Shown piece by piece: positions 21,583 to 30,355 of a stretch of 64,000 nt of DNA; positions within the stretch are counted from its first letter, which is position 1; every line of letters begins with the position of its first letter. The stretch is taken from assembly GCF_002002885.1 (NCBI RefSeq), contig NZ_CP019510.1:1612001-1676000 (forward strand), in the 5' to 3' direction. Origin of the DNA: Janthinobacterium sp. LM6 (GTDB lineage Bacteria; Pseudomonadota; Gammaproteobacteria; Burkholderiales; Burkholderiaceae_D). The notes beneath the pieces were generated by a model. That model was not told the DNA's origin and searched no databases. It worked only from the letters and a program-made list of their open reading frames with translations. The position numbers were made by a program, and so were the translations under genes.

Positions 21583-21612
21583 TTGCTGCCTGGCGGTAAA
21601 GCGCGCTATAAT
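21583..21612 (+). promoter_or_regulatory. Promoter of the rpsP operon
   Basis: A -35 TTGCTG (21583-21588) and a -10 TATAAT (21607-21612) are spaced by 18 bases, 41 bases before the rpsP start. A small hairpin GCGG-CTTTTT-CCGC follows at about 21615-21629. The match to sigma70 is good. The rest of the 288-base gap shows nothing else I can name. Confidence 0.75.
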
Positions 21613-21652
21613 TTGCGGCTTTTTCCGCCTCAGCACACTTTTTGGAAATATT

Positions 21653-21904
21653 ATGGTCGTTATTCGTTTAGCTCGTGGAGGCGCCAAGAAGCGCCCGTTC
21701 TTCAACATCGTCGCTACTGATTCGCGCAATCGCCGCGATGGTCGCTTCATTGAGCGTATCGGTTTTTACAACCCGATGGCGCAAGGTGGCGAAGTTCCAC
21801 TGCGTATCACCGCAGACCGTCTGGCCTACTGGCAAGGCGTTGGCGCACAATTGTCGCCAACCGTTGCTCGCCTGGTAGCTAGCAACAACAAAGCAGCAGC
21901 TTAA
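21653..21904 (+). CDS. rpsP: Ribosomal protein bS16
   Basis: An 83-residue small-subunit protein: [41 protein letters not shown] is the family signature. It binds 16S rRNA in the 5' domain and is needed for 30S assembly. Length is normal. It is first in the conserved rpsP-rimM-trmD-rplS unit, 13 bases before rimM, and has a clear promoter. Confidence 0.99.
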   Translation: MVVIRLARGGAKKRPFFNIVATDSRNRRDGRFIERIGFYNPMAQGGEVPLRITADRLAYWQGVGAQLSPTVARLVASNNKAAA

Positions 21905-21917
21905 TTAGATCACTGGT

Positions 21918-22475
21918 TTGACGGTCAAGACTGCATCCGGGGTGAAAGTCCCCGATGACCTGGTACAGGTAGGCTATGTCTCCGGTGCTTATGGCATTGC
22001 TGGCGGGGTCAGGATCACTCCTTTCTCCGACGACGCGGATGCATTATTAAGCGTCAAAACCTGGTGGTTTGATAAACCGACCTTGCATGATGTTCAAGTC
22101 AGGCAAGCGAAGTTACACGGCGGCGACGTCGTGGCCCAGCTGGTGGGTGTGGTCGGGCGGGATGCCGCAGAAGCGCTGAAAGGCGTCTCTGTGCAAATTC
22201 CGCGTAGCCATTTCCCGACGCTGTCGGCCGATGAATTTTATTGGTCCGATCTGATCGGACTGACAGTCGAGAATTTGCAAGGCGAGTGCCTCGGCACAGT
22301 GCACGACATGATGAGCAATGGTCCGCAGTCGATCTTGCGCGTTACGCCCGTCGCCACTGCCGATGAGACCGTTGAAAAGGCGCCTGAGCGCCTGATCCCG
22401 TTTGTTGGCCAGTTTGTCATTAACGTTGACAAGGCTGCCAGCAAGATCACGGTCGACTGGGGCCTCGATTATTAA
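21918..22475 (+). CDS. rimM: 16S rRNA processing/maturation factor RimM
   Basis: A 185-residue protein that binds S19 and the 30S head during late maturation. The N-terminal RimM beta-barrel has VQVGYVSGAYGIAGGVRITPFSDDADALL; the PRC-barrel half has DEFYWSDLIGLTVENLQGECLGTVHDMMSNGPQSILRV and ends AASKITVDWGLDY. The start is a TTG at 21918 with no obvious ribosome binding site; an in-frame GTG at 21942 would also give a normal N-terminus, so the exact start is uncertain. Coupled to rpsP upstream. Confidence 0.96.
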   Translation: MTVKTASGVKVPDDLVQVGYVSGAYGIAGGVRITPFSDDADALLSVKTWWFDKPTLHDVQVRQAKLHGGDVVAQLVGVVGRDAAEALKGVSVQIPRSHFPTLSADEFYWSDLIGLTVENLQGECLGTVHDMMSNGPQSILRVTPVATADETVEKAPERLIPFVGQFVINVDKAASKITVDWGLDY

Positions 22476-22525
22476 ACCGCCTGCGCTTAACTTTGCGCCG
22501 GGCAATGTTTTCAGGATGGTGAACG

Positions 22526-23272
22526 ATGCAATTTGATGTCGTGACCCTGTTCCCGGAAATGTTTGCCGCGCTGACGCAGTCGGGTGTGACCCGGCGCGCC
22601 TTCGAGCAGGGGAAATGTGGCTTGTCGCTGTGGAATCCCCGCGATTTCACTACCGACAATCACCGTACCGTGGATGACCGCCCGTATGGCGGCGGCCCCG
22701 GCATGGTGATGATGGCCCGTCCCCTCGAAGCGACAATTAATGCCGCGAAGCAACGCCAGACCGAACTGGGACTGGCGGCGCCCCGCGTGGTGTTCATGTC
22801 GCCGCAAGGCCGTCCGCTGACGCACGAGCGCGTCACGCAGTTGAAAGCCGAACCTGGTTTGGTGATCCTGTGCGGCCGCTATGAAGCCGTGGACCAGCGT
22901 TTGCTGGACCGTTGCGTCGACGAAGAAATCAGCATGGGCGACTTCGTCCTGTCGGGCGGCGAGCTGCCCGCCATGGCGCTGATGGATGCGGTGATCCGCC
23001 TGTTGCCGGGTGTCTTGAACACCGAGGCATCGGCCATCGAGGACAGCTTCGTCAATGGCTTGCTCGATTCGCCGCACTACACGCGGCCGGAAACATATGA
23101 AGGCATGGCCGTGCCGCCCGTCTTGATGGGCGGCAATCATGCCGAGATCGTCAAGTGGCGCCGCCAGCGCATGCTGGAAGCGACCGCGACAAAGCGGCCT
23201 GACCTGCTGGTCAGTGCACGCGCCGCCGGCTTGCTCAGCAAGACCGACGAAAAATTCCTGGCCAGCCTGTAA
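22526..23272 (+). CDS. trmD: tRNA (guanine-37-N1)-methyltransferase
   Basis: A 248-residue SPOUT-class enzyme that methylates G37 of tRNAs reading CCN, CUN and CGG codons and prevents +1 frameshifts. The SAM-binding trefoil knot shows [39 protein letters not shown], and the N-terminus [13 protein letters not shown] and [20 protein letters not shown] are typical. Full length. AGGATG upstream is the ribosome binding site. Third in the rpsP unit. Confidence 0.98.
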   Translation: MQFDVVTLFPEMFAALTQSGVTRRAFEQGKCGLSLWNPRDFTTDNHRTVDDRPYGGGPGMVMMARPLEATINAAKQRQTELGLAAPRVVFMSPQGRPLTHERVTQLKAEPGLVILCGRYEAVDQRLLDRCVDEEISMGDFVLSGGELPAMALMDAVIRLLPGVLNTEASAIEDSFVNGLLDSPHYTRPETYEGMAVPPVLMGGNHAEIVKWRRQRMLEATATKRPDLLVSARAAGLLSKTDEKFLASL

Positions 23273-23406
23273 GCCGTTCTCGGACGGCCGGCAGGGTGGC
23301 TTTGCAGTGCCGGGCATGTTGCCCAAATTGGTAATACCCATCCTCTACCGGGCGGATAGCACGCTATCCACAGTGCGCCGGCATGATGGTTTTCGGAGTG
23401 TTAAAA

Positions 23407-23790
23407 ATGGACTTGATTCAACAATTAGAGCAAGAAGAGATCGCCCGTCTGGGTAAATCGATTCCTGACTTCGCACCAGGCGATACCGTTATCGTCAGCG
23501 TCAACGTAGTCGAAGGCACGCGCAAGCGCGCCCAGGCTTACGAAGGCGTCGTTATCTCCCGTCGTAACCGTGGCCTGAACTCGAACTTCATCGTTCGCAA
23601 GATCTCGTCCGGCGAAGGCGTTGAGCGTACGTTCCAACTGTACTCGCCGCTGATCGCTTCGATCGAAGTGAAACGCCGTGGTGATGTTCGCCGCGCCAAG
23701 CTGTACTATCTGCGTGAGCGTTCGGGTAAATCGGCGCGTATCAAAGAAAAATTGCCAAATCGCCGCGTTGTGGCGAAAGCAAGCGCGTAA
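23407..23790 (+). CDS. rplS: Ribosomal protein bL19
   Basis: A 127-residue large-subunit protein at the 30S-50S interface. [76 protein letters not shown] is diagnostic. GGAGTG upstream fits the start at 23407; the frame is open 24 bases further without support. Last in the rpsP unit and followed by a terminator. Confidence 0.99.
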   Translation: MDLIQQLEQEEIARLGKSIPDFAPGDTVIVSVNVVEGTRKRAQAYEGVVISRRNRGLNSNFIVRKISSGEGVERTFQLYSPLIASIEVKRRGDVRRAKLYYLRERSGKSARIKEKLPNRRVVAKASA

Positions 23791-23808
23791 TATCAGCGTC
23801 TGCGTTGG

Positions 23809-23839
23809 AAAAAAAGGGCGCCTCAGGGTGCCCTTTTTT
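23809..23839 (+). terminator. Terminator of the rpsP operon
   Basis: Stem AAAAAGGGC and GCCCTTTTT with loop GCCTCAGGGT, starting 18 bases after the rplS stop and ending in six T. Confidence 0.9.
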
Positions 23840-23868
23840 CATTCTGAATTGCCAATGGGATAAGCTGC

Positions 23869-24528
23869 ATGGCCACCATCGCATTTGATCCACAACAACT
23901 CGCCATCGATTCGATCGCCGGCGAGGCGGCGCTGGACGCCGTGCGCCTGACGCCCGGCTGGCTGCGCCAGCGCCTGGCCGAACCGCCCGACTGGCAGCCC
24001 GAGATCACCCAGGATTTCCTTTCCGCCCGCGCCGTGCCCGTGCGCGCCGCCGTGCTCATTCCGCTGGTGCAACGGCCACAGGGCTTGACCATCCTGCTGA
24101 CCATGCGCACGGATCACCTGAGCAGCCATGCGGGCCAGGTCAGCTTTCCCGGCGGGCGCAGCGAACCGTTCGACGGTTCGCCCGTGGCCACGGCCCTGCG
24201 TGAAACGGAAGAAGAAGTGGGCCTGTCGCGCGCGCACGTCGAAGTGCTCGGCTGCCTGCCCGACTACCTGACGGGCACCGGCTACCAGGTCACGCCCGTG
24301 GTGGGCCTGGTGACGCCGCCGTTCGAGCTGCGCGCCGACCCGTCGGAAGTGGCGGAAATCTTCGAAGTGCCGCTGGCCTTCCTCATGGATGGCCTCAACC
24401 ACCAGCGCCTGTCGGTCGAATTGCCCGGCGGACGGCGCTCGTTCTACGCCATGCCCTACGAGCGCTTCTACATTTGGGGTGCCACCGCCGGCATGCTGCG
24501 CAATCTGTTTCACCTCTTGCGCGCGTAA
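23869..24528 (+). CDS. nudL: CoA pyrophosphatase, Nudix (NudL-like)
   Basis: A 219-residue Nudix hydrolase expected to cleave CoA and CoA esters to 3',5'-ADP and phosphopantetheine. The UPF0035 motif (LTMRTDHLSSHAGQVSFPGG) directly precedes the Nudix box GGRSEPFDGSPVATALRETEEEVGLS, with the REx2EE metal ligands as RETEEE. This pair of motifs separates NudL from other Nudix enzymes. Cytoplasmic. It has a short gap to the upstream terminator and is followed by a CobD/CbiB-like gene. Confidence 0.93.
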   Translation: MATIAFDPQQLAIDSIAGEAALDAVRLTPGWLRQRLAEPPDWQPEITQDFLSARAVPVRAAVLIPLVQRPQGLTILLTMRTDHLSSHAGQVSFPGGRSEPFDGSPVATALRETEEEVGLSRAHVEVLGCLPDYLTGTGYQVTPVVGLVTPPFELRADPSEVAEIFEVPLAFLMDGLNHQRLSVELPGGRRSFYAMPYERFYIWGATAGMLRNLFHLLRA

Positions 24529-24625
24529 AATGGCACCCCGCACGTAATAAGTTTGATTCCAGCACTGCACTGCGCTATCGTAGCGGGCATTGCGGTATTG
24601 CTGAAAAAGACAAAAAGGACCATTG

Positions 24626-25585
24626 ATGACATTTCTCTCCATACTTTGCGCATTGCTGATCGAGCAGCTCAAACCTTTGCGCGCGGACAATCCGATCTAC
24701 GCCGAAATCAAGAGCCTGGCAATGCGCATGGAGACCTGGTTCAATGCCGGCCATGCCAACCACGGCCGCATGGGCTGGTTCCTCATGATCGGCGTGCTGA
24801 TGGTGCCGACGGCCGGCGTGTACTGGCTCTTGCGGCATTACCAGCTGACCCCCTTGGCCTTCGTCTGGAATGTCCTCATCGTCTACCTGACCCTGGGTTT
24901 TCGCCATTACAGCCATTACTTCACGTCGATCCAGCTGGCCCTGAGCGCCGGCGACGAGGCGTCCGCGCGGACCTTGCTGGCCGAGTGGACCAAGCTCGAC
25001 ACGGTAGGCATGGAAGCGAGCGAAATCGCCCGCATCGCCGTGGAAAAAGCCCTGATCACCACGCATCGCAATGTGTTTGGCGTGTTCTTCTGGTTCCTCA
25101 TGCCGCTGGGCCCTGCCTGCGCCGTGATGTACCGCGTGGCCGAATACCTGGCGCGCGCCTGGAACGAGCCCGAGCACATGCGCAATGAAGCGTTCGGCCA
25201 GTTCGCCGCGCGCGCCTTTTACCTGATCGACTGGATCCCCGTGCGCCTGACGGCCGTGGCGTTTGCCGTGGTCGGCAATTTCGAGGATGCCATCTACGCC
25301 TGGCGCAATTTTGCCCAGCGCTGGCAGGATGAGGCCATCGGCATCATCCTGACGGCAGGCGGCGGCGCCATGGGCGTGCGCCTGGGCACGCCGGCGGAAA
25401 CGGCAGCCCGCGTGCTCGTCACGCCCGACATGGCCGTCGATGACAGCGACAGCGAAAGCGATATCCTGCCAGGCGAAGAGCCGGGCGCGCGCGCCTTGCA
25501 GAGCACGGTGGGCCTGGTCTGGCGCGCCTTGCTGTTGTGGATGCTGCTGCTGCTGTTGATGTCGGGCGCCGTTTTCCTCGGCTGA
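24626..25585 (+). CDS. CobD/CbiB-family membrane protein
   Basis: A 319-residue inner-membrane protein with four to five hydrophobic segments (GWFLMIGVLMVPTAGVYWLL, FVWNVLIVYLTLGFRHYSHYF, VFGVFFWFLMPLGPACAVMYRV, the final LLLWMLLLLLMSGAVFLG). GFRHYSHYFTSIQLALSAGDEASARTLL and TTHRNVFGVFFWFLMPLGPACAVMYR correspond to conserved stretches of adenosylcobinamide-phosphate synthase. No other cobalamin gene is near, and the protein diverges from true CobD, so the cobalamin role is unsure. Start is the ATG at 24626 after AAAAGGA, not the preceding TTG. Confidence 0.8.
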   Translation: MTFLSILCALLIEQLKPLRADNPIYAEIKSLAMRMETWFNAGHANHGRMGWFLMIGVLMVPTAGVYWLLRHYQLTPLAFVWNVLIVYLTLGFRHYSHYFTSIQLALSAGDEASARTLLAEWTKLDTVGMEASEIARIAVEKALITTHRNVFGVFFWFLMPLGPACAVMYRVAEYLARAWNEPEHMRNEAFGQFAARAFYLIDWIPVRLTAVAFAVVGNFEDAIYAWRNFAQRWQDEAIGIILTAGGGAMGVRLGTPAETAARVLVTPDMAVDDSDSESDILPGEEPGARALQSTVGLVWRALLLWMLLLLLMSGAVFLG

Positions 25586-25639
25586 CGGGGGCGCACACGC
25601 GCCATCCATGCGCCTGGCGCGCGGAACAAGGTTAAAATA

Positions 25640-25676
25640 GGGGCTGGCGCGCAAGGCGTGCCGGCCCCTGTTTGCA
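25640..25676 (+). terminator. Possible terminator after the CobD-like gene
   Basis: Arms AGGGGCTGGC and GCCGGCCCCT pair with one G-T mismatch around GCGCAAGGCGT, followed by GTTTGC. The T run is weak. The remaining gap to 25810 holds a TATAAT at 25719-25724 that may serve the next gene. Confidence 0.45.
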
Positions 25677-25810
25677 TCGTCAGGGCAGATCGAGGTAGAA
25701 CCCAAGTCTTCTATAAGATATAATACTGGCTTACCGCAGCAAACGTAGTTGAATTACCAGCCCGGCTTACCCGCCGGGGCCATTCACGCAATCCAGTCCC
25801 GACAAGCCAC

Positions 25811-26146
25811 ATGGCCGAGTTATCTCAAAAAACAGGGGAACTCTCAGACGAGTTCTTCATCCTTGGTCTCACCAGCAATGGCAAGCAATTCCGACCCAGC
25901 GATTGGGCCGAGCGCCTTTGCGGAGTGATGTCCTGTTTCAATCCCGAAGGCGGCGGGCGCAATGCGCACCTCCAGTATTCGCCCTATGTGCGCCCGACCG
26001 TCGTCAATGGCGTCAAGTCGGTGGTGGTCAACACCAAGCTGCGCGAAATCGAGCCGATGGCGTTTCACTTCGTGCGCGAATTTGCCAAGGATAACGACTT
26101 GCAGATCGTCGAAGCCTGCTTCCTGCCGCCCCCCGAAGAAAAGTAA
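25811..26146 (+). CDS. DUF3579 family protein
   Basis: A 111-residue cytoplasmic protein. EFFILGLTSNGKQFRPSDWAERLCGVMSCF and YSPYVRPTVVNGVKSVVVNTKLREIEPMAFHFVREFAKDNDLQIVEACF fit the DUF3579 family, which is widespread in Betaproteobacteria and of unknown function, though structures exist. It stands alone with its own likely promoter. No catalytic residues can be proposed. Confidence 0.88.
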   Translation: MAELSQKTGELSDEFFILGLTSNGKQFRPSDWAERLCGVMSCFNPEGGGRNAHLQYSPYVRPTVVNGVKSVVVNTKLREIEPMAFHFVREFAKDNDLQIVEACFLPPPEEK

Positions 26147-26227
26147 GACCGTTTCAATTGATTTGCCGCAAACCCGCCACGGCGGGCTGGCGTAGCGTAG
26201 ACACTCTGCCTCAAACGGAGTGGCGAC

Positions 26228-26677
26228 ATGCGCATCGGCGACATCTGCACCCTGCACACCATCCATTGCCAGCGTGACACCAGCGTGCAGGACGCGGCGC
26301 TGCTGATGCGCCAGCACCACGTGGGCGACCTGATCGTGGCCGAGCAGCCGAACGGCGAGCGCGTCCCCATCGGCATCCTCACCGACCGCGACATCGTCAT
26401 TTCCGTCATCGCCCTGGGCCTCGACCCCGCCAGCCTGCTGGTGGGCGACATCATGAGCGCGCAACTGCTCACGGCCAGCGAAGACGAAGACGTCTACGAC
26501 ATCATCGAACGCATGCGCGTCAACGGCATCCGCCGCCTGCCCGTGGTCAACAGCCTGGGCGCGCTGTCCGGCGTCGTCAGCATCGACGACCTGCTGGCCT
26601 TCCTGGCCCAGGAAATGGCCGAGCTGGCGCGCATCAGCAGCGGCCAGCTGGTTTACGAAAAGCGCACGCGCAAATAA
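26228..26677 (+). CDS. CBS-domain pair protein
   Basis: A 149-residue protein made of two tandem CBS motifs that bind adenine nucleotides. The first spans DICTLHTIHCQRDTSVQDAALLMRQHHVGDLIVAE ... GILTDRDIVISVIA, the second DIMSAQLLTASEDEDVYDIIERMRVNGIRRLPVVNSLGALSGVVSIDDLLAFL. The GILTDRDI and GVVSIDDL ends are standard ligand sites. No attached enzyme or channel. CGGAGTGGCGAC upstream places the start. Such stand-alone CBS proteins are energy sensors of unknown target. Confidence 0.9.
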   Translation: MRIGDICTLHTIHCQRDTSVQDAALLMRQHHVGDLIVAEQPNGERVPIGILTDRDIVISVIALGLDPASLLVGDIMSAQLLTASEDEDVYDIIERMRVNGIRRLPVVNSLGALSGVVSIDDLLAFLAQEMAELARISSGQLVYEKRTRK

Positions 26678-26755
26678 GCCCGCATTGCGCAATTTCAGTC
26701 AAATCCTCGTTACCTGAAAATGCTACAGTCCTTGCTCGTTCAACGGGAAGCGTCC

Positions 26756-27574
26756 ATGCACTATCTGGCCAAGGCACTCTGGTATATCGAATCGCATTAT
26801 GCGGAGAATATCTCGCTCGGCGACATCGCCCACGTGGGCGGCGCCTCGCCGTGTCATTTGACGCGCGCGTTTGGCCTGGCCACGGGCCACTCCGTGATGC
26901 GCTATGTGCGGGCGCGCCGGCTCAGCGAGGCGGCCCGCGCGCTGGCGCAGGGCGCGCAAGATATTCTCTCCGTCGCGCTGCAGGCCGGTTACAGCTCGCA
27001 TGAAGCCTTTACGCGGGCTTTCCGCGAACAGTTCCACGTCACGCCGGAAAAGGTGCGGGCCCAGCGCCATGTCGCCAACCTCGCGCTGGTGGAAGCCATC
27101 AAACTGGATGTGGCGCCTGGCGTGGCCCTGGAAGCACCCCGTTTCGAGCGGGGCCCCGCCTTGCTGCTGGCGGGCCTCGTCGAACGTTATCGCGCAGAAA
27201 CGGCTGCCGGCATCCCCGCCCTGTGGCAGCGTTTCCTGCCCCATGCGGCGCCCGGCCAGCTCGTGTATGGCGTGTGCTGCAACAATGACGATGCGGGCAA
27301 TTTCGATTATCTGTGCGCCATGCCCGTGAACGACTTTTCCCAGGCCCCCGACGGCTGGACGCGGCTGCGCATCGCCCCGCGGCGCTATGCCGTGTTTCAT
27401 CACCGCGGCCACATTTCCACCATCCGCGCCACCTGGCATACGGTGTGGAACGAGTGGCTGCCCCGGTCCGGCCTGGAAGTGGCCGACGCGCCAGATTTTG
27501 AACGCTACGACCAGCAATTCGATCCCGCCAGCGGCATCGGCGGCGTGGAAATCTGGCTCCCCTTGAAAGCATGA
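26756..27574 (+). CDS. AraC-family regulator with GyrI-like effector domain
   Basis: A 272-residue regulator. Residues 1-110 form the double helix-turn-helix: MHYLAKALWYIESHYAENISLGDIAHVGGASPCHLTRAF ... AGYSSHEAFTRAFREQFHVTPEKVR. The C-terminal half is a GyrI/SOUL-like ligand-binding domain (LLLAGLVERYRAE ... YAVFHHRGHISTIRATWHTVWNEWL ... GGVEIWLPLKA), as in the Rob group. CGGGAAG upstream favours the ATG at 26756; the frame is open from 26720. Its stop overlaps the next start as ATGA, so it is probably co-translated with the nitrilase-like gene it may control. Confidence 0.9.
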   Translation: MHYLAKALWYIESHYAENISLGDIAHVGGASPCHLTRAFGLATGHSVMRYVRARRLSEAARALAQGAQDILSVALQAGYSSHEAFTRAFREQFHVTPEKVRAQRHVANLALVEAIKLDVAPGVALEAPRFERGPALLLAGLVERYRAETAAGIPALWQRFLPHAAPGQLVYGVCCNNDDAGNFDYLCAMPVNDFSQAPDGWTRLRIAPRRYAVFHHRGHISTIRATWHTVWNEWLPRSGLEVADAPDFERYDQQFDPASGIGGVEIWLPLKA

Positions 27575-29034
27575 GCATGCTCAATACCTTGTCTGCGCCG
27601 GCTGCCGGCAGTACCGCGCTGCGCCGGCGCCTGTCGCAAATCGCCGCCGCGCTGGCGGCTGGCCTGCCGCTGTACTGGGTGCTGGGACCGCAGCCCGTGG
27701 GCTGGCTGGCCTGGTGCGCGCCGCTGCCCGTGCTGTGGCTGGCCCTGCGCTCGTCGCGCCGCGATGCCGCCTGGATGACCTTCCTGGCTGCCTTGCTGGG
27801 CCTGTCATCGAACGTTGCCTATTTTCGCCTGCTCATGCCCTTGCCGGCCGTGCTGGCCGTGATGTTCGTCAAGGCACTGCTGTGGCTGCTGGTGGTGCTG
27901 GCCACGCGGCGCCTCGTGCTGCGCTACCGCTCCGGCTGGACGGTGCTCGCGTATCCCGTGCTGTGGGTGGCGATCGATACCCTGATGGCTGCCTTCTTGC
28001 TCGATGGTAACTGGGGCAGCCTTGCGTATTCGCAAACCGATAACCTTGCCGTGCTGCAGGTGGCAGCGCTGGCGGGCGTGCCCGGCCTGCTGTTCTTGCT
28101 GTGCCTGGCGCCATCCGCGCTGGCCTTGCTGCTGGCGGGCGGTCGCGCATATGCGCCGGCGGCGGGTGCGGCCGCGCTGCTGCTGGCGGCAGCGTTCGCC
28201 GCTGGCGCCTGGCGCGTGCACGACGCGCCGGCCTCGGCGCCGGCAGGGCCGCTGGCGGGGCTGGTGGCCATCGATGACTTCATCGGTCCGGCCACGCCGC
28301 CGGCGCGCGCGCAAGCCATCTGGAATCAGTACGCGCGCCACGTCGAAGCGCTGGCAGGGCAGGGCGCCAGGCTGGTGCTGTTGCCGGAAAAGATAGCCGT
28401 GCTGGCCCCTGCGCAGGCGTACGTCGTGCGGCAACGTTTCCAGGCGCTGGCGCGCAGCACGGGTGCGTGGATTATCCTGGGCATCGGCGTGCAGGACGCT
28501 GCCGGCCGGCGCAACCTGGCCTGGCTGTTGTCTCCCGATGGTGCCGCGCCGGTCAGCTATCAAAAACATCATCTGGCGCCGCCCGAGCGCGAGTTTCTTG
28601 CAGGCAGCGCGTATGCCGTGCAGCCGGTGGCGGGGCAAGCCATGGGCCTGGCCATCTGCAAGGACATGCATTTTGCGCCGCTGGGGCAGGCGTATGGCGC
28701 GGCTGGCGCGCAGGCGATGCTGGTGCCGGCCTGGGATTTCCAGATGGACGCCTGGATGGGTGCGCGCATGACCGTGGTGCGCGGCGTGGAAAATGGTTAT
28801 GCGGTGCTGCGCGCGGCGCGCGAGGGCGTGCTGACGGTCAGCGATGCGTATGGACGGGTGCTGGCGGAACGGGCCAGCAGCGCCATGCCGGGCAGCACCT
28901 TGCTGGCGCCGTTGCCGGCAGCGCGGCCCGTGGCCACCTGGGCCGGTTGGCTGGGACCGCTGTTCGGCTGGCTGTGCGTGGCGCTGGGCGTGATCCTGCT
29001 GTGCGCGGGGCGCCGCGCCATGCCTTCTGCCTGA
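27571..29034 (+). CDS. Lnt-like membrane nitrilase (apolipoprotein N-acyltransferase relative)
   Basis: A 487-residue protein with about six hydrophobic segments in residues 20-215, a carbon-nitrogen hydrolase domain, and a final membrane helix (ATWAGWLGPLFGWLCVALGVILL). This is the architecture of apolipoprotein N-acyltransferase. The Glu-Lys-Cys triad can be read as Glu273 (LLPEKIAV), Lys332 (YQKHHLAP) and Cys363 (AICKDMHF). The surrounding motifs differ from usual housekeeping Lnt, and the gene is paired with an AraC regulator, so it may be a paralogue with another acyl or amide substrate. True Lnt is expected elsewhere in the genome. Confidence 0.82.
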   Translation: MSMLNTLSAPAAGSTALRRRLSQIAAALAAGLPLYWVLGPQPVGWLAWCAPLPVLWLALRSSRRDAAWMTFLAALLGLSSNVAYFRLLMPLPAVLAVMFVKALLWLLVVLATRRLVLRYRSGWTVLAYPVLWVAIDTLMAAFLLDGNWGSLAYSQTDNLAVLQVAALAGVPGLLFLLCLAPSALALLLAGGRAYAPAAGAAALLLAAAFAAGAWRVHDAPASAPAGPLAGLVAIDDFIGPATPPARAQAIWNQYARHVEALAGQGARLVLLPEKIAVLAPAQAYVVRQRFQALARSTGAWIILGIGVQDAAGRRNLAWLLSPDGAAPVSYQKHHLAPPEREFLAGSAYAVQPVAGQAMGLAICKDMHFAPLGQAYGAAGAQAMLVPAWDFQMDAWMGARMTVVRGVENGYAVLRAAREGVLTVSDAYGRVLAERASSAMPGSTLLAPLPAARPVATWAGWLGPLFGWLCVALGVILLCAGRRAMPSA

Positions 29035-29055
29035 TGGGAAATGTCAGGTTTTGCT

Positions 29056-29091
29056 GCAATGCGCAAAACCGCATTGCGCGGCCCTTTTTAT
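29056..29091 (+). terminator. Terminator after the Lnt-like gene
   Basis: Arms GCAATGCG (29056-29063) and CGCATTGC (29070-29077) with loop CAAAAC, followed by GCGGCCCTTTTTA. Confidence 0.6.
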
Positions 29092-29137
29092 ATTCTCCGT
29101 ACGCAGGCCACATAATCGCCGCCGATTAATTCACCAT

Positions 29138-29228
29138 GGTGGTGCATATATCGGCGTGGAGCCGGCATATATATTGCACTGCAATAAGTGGTGTTATCTG
29201 GTATTGGTGAAATGGGGCGATTGGTATT
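29138..29228. promoter_or_regulatory. AT-rich stem and TGGTATT motifs at the 3' end of the GntR gene
   Basis: An imperfect inverted repeat spans about 29141-29178 (GTGCATATATCGGC against GCCGGCATATATATTGCAC). Two TGGTATT motifs lie at 29199-29205 and 29222-29228. The same heptamer occurs upstream of this GntR gene, the first receptor and the nagK operon. Their position here, at the 3' end of a gene, is odd. Confidence 0.45.
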
Positions 29229-29967
29229 AATTGGTACTTAATTCGGCCACGAAGTCATACATATCGCCGCGGAAGTAGGAGCGGCAAAATTCCACGGCGC
29301 GGCCATCGCGCAAAAAGCCCAGCCTTTCCACCGACAAGCCCGCGTCGCCTTCCTCCGCCTGCAGCAGGCTGGCCTGCTCCCCCGTCAATAAAAGTGCGCT
29401 GAGGCGCTGCAAGGCGCGCACGGGCCGGTTGCCCGCCTGTTCCAGCGCGTCATACATGGAGATATCGACAGCGTCGAGGTCTGGCAGGCAACTGGCGACG
29501 ATGGTCGCGTACTCCAGGCACATCGGCACCTCGTCCGCATAGCGGATGCGGTGGAAGCGGTACACGGGCGCGCCCGGCGACAGCCGCAGGCGCAAGGCTT
29601 CTTCCGGCGTGACGGTGCCCTCCGCGCGCTTGAGCCACACGCTGCGCGGCGTGCGTCCGCGCGCCCGCATGTCCTCGGAAAACGAGGTCAGCTTGGCGAA
29701 GTTTTTCTCGATGCGCGTATTGATGAAATTGCCCGAGCCGGGGCGCCGCACCAGCAAGCCCTCGTTGACGAGGCCGTCGATGGCCTTGCGCACGGTGATG
29801 CGCGAGACGGACAGGTCGCTGGCCAGCTGGCGTTCGGCCGGCAAGGCTTCCTCGGGGCCGAGAATGCGCTTGTCGATTGCTTCGCGCAGCGCGCGCTGCA
29901 GTTGCTGGTACAGGGGCAGGCTACTCGTCTGCCCCAGGCCTTGCATGATGTGAGCGAGGGTTGTCAT
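29227..29967 (-). CDS. GntR/HutC-family regulator (first copy, near the receptors)
   Basis: A 246-residue repressor. Winged helix: LPLYQQLQRALREAIDKRILGPEEALPAERQLASDLSVSRITVRKAIDGLVNEGLLVRRPGSGNFI (residues about 15-80). The UTRA effector domain follows (LTSFSEDMRARGRTPRSVWLKRAE ... GFLRDGRAVEFCRSYFRGDMYDFVAEL), normally binding a phosphosugar in this group. It resembles the second GntR gene at 47719-48453, and both lie in the aminosugar region, so an NagR/NagQ-type role is likely. Start MTTLAHIMQ at 29967. A TGGTATT on its own strand at 30032-30038 suggests self-control. Confidence 0.9.
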   Translation of the reverse strand: MTTLAHIMQGLGQTSSLPLYQQLQRALREAIDKRILGPEEALPAERQLASDLSVSRITVRKAIDGLVNEGLLVRRPGSGNFINTRIEKNFAKLTSFSEDMRARGRTPRSVWLKRAEGTVTPEEALRLRLSPGAPVYRFHRIRYADEVPMCLEYATIVASCLPDLDAVDISMYDALEQAGNRPVRALQRLSALLLTGEQASLLQAEEGDAGLSVERLGFLRDGRAVEFCRSYFRGDMYDFVAELSTN

Positions 29968-30355
29968 ACGCTGAGGGTCTCCGTTACGGCGCGTTGCAGA
30001 CGCGCTCTGTATCTGTTTTGTGTCGCTGGATAATACCAAAAAAGGCCGTTATAAAACCAATTTGAATTATCAGGCCAACAATTTATGCCCGGCTTTCCCC
30101 ACATTTAAGCCGCTCATACGGGCTACGGATTGATTTAGATAAAGTGGTCTGTGTGATTCAAACAACGTTATAAAAAAAAAGTTGCAACTGGTAGTGTTCT
30201 GGTATTGGATAGTAGTATATTGGCGTTGAATTGGTTTTGTAAGTGGTTGTGCCGAAGGGTCTGCAGCATGCCGGCGAGAGTGGGCGGGCTGGAAAGAAGA
30301 CCTACATTAAAAATGAAAAGGTTCCAATCCTGGAGCCTAAATCAAGGGGGAGTAC
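29968..30355. promoter_or_regulatory. Divergent control region between GntR and the first receptor
   Basis: This 388-base AT-rich gap has AATACCA at 30032-30038 (TGGTATT on the other strand, overlapping a possible -10 of the GntR gene) and TGGTATT at 30200-30206, close to a TATATT at 30216-30221 on the receptor side. These are candidate GntR operators. No small gene was found in it. Confidence 0.55.

Noticed and set aside
25735-25805. A possible tRNA or structured leader before DUF3579
   Set aside because: No cloverleaf or T-loop sequence could be formed by eye.
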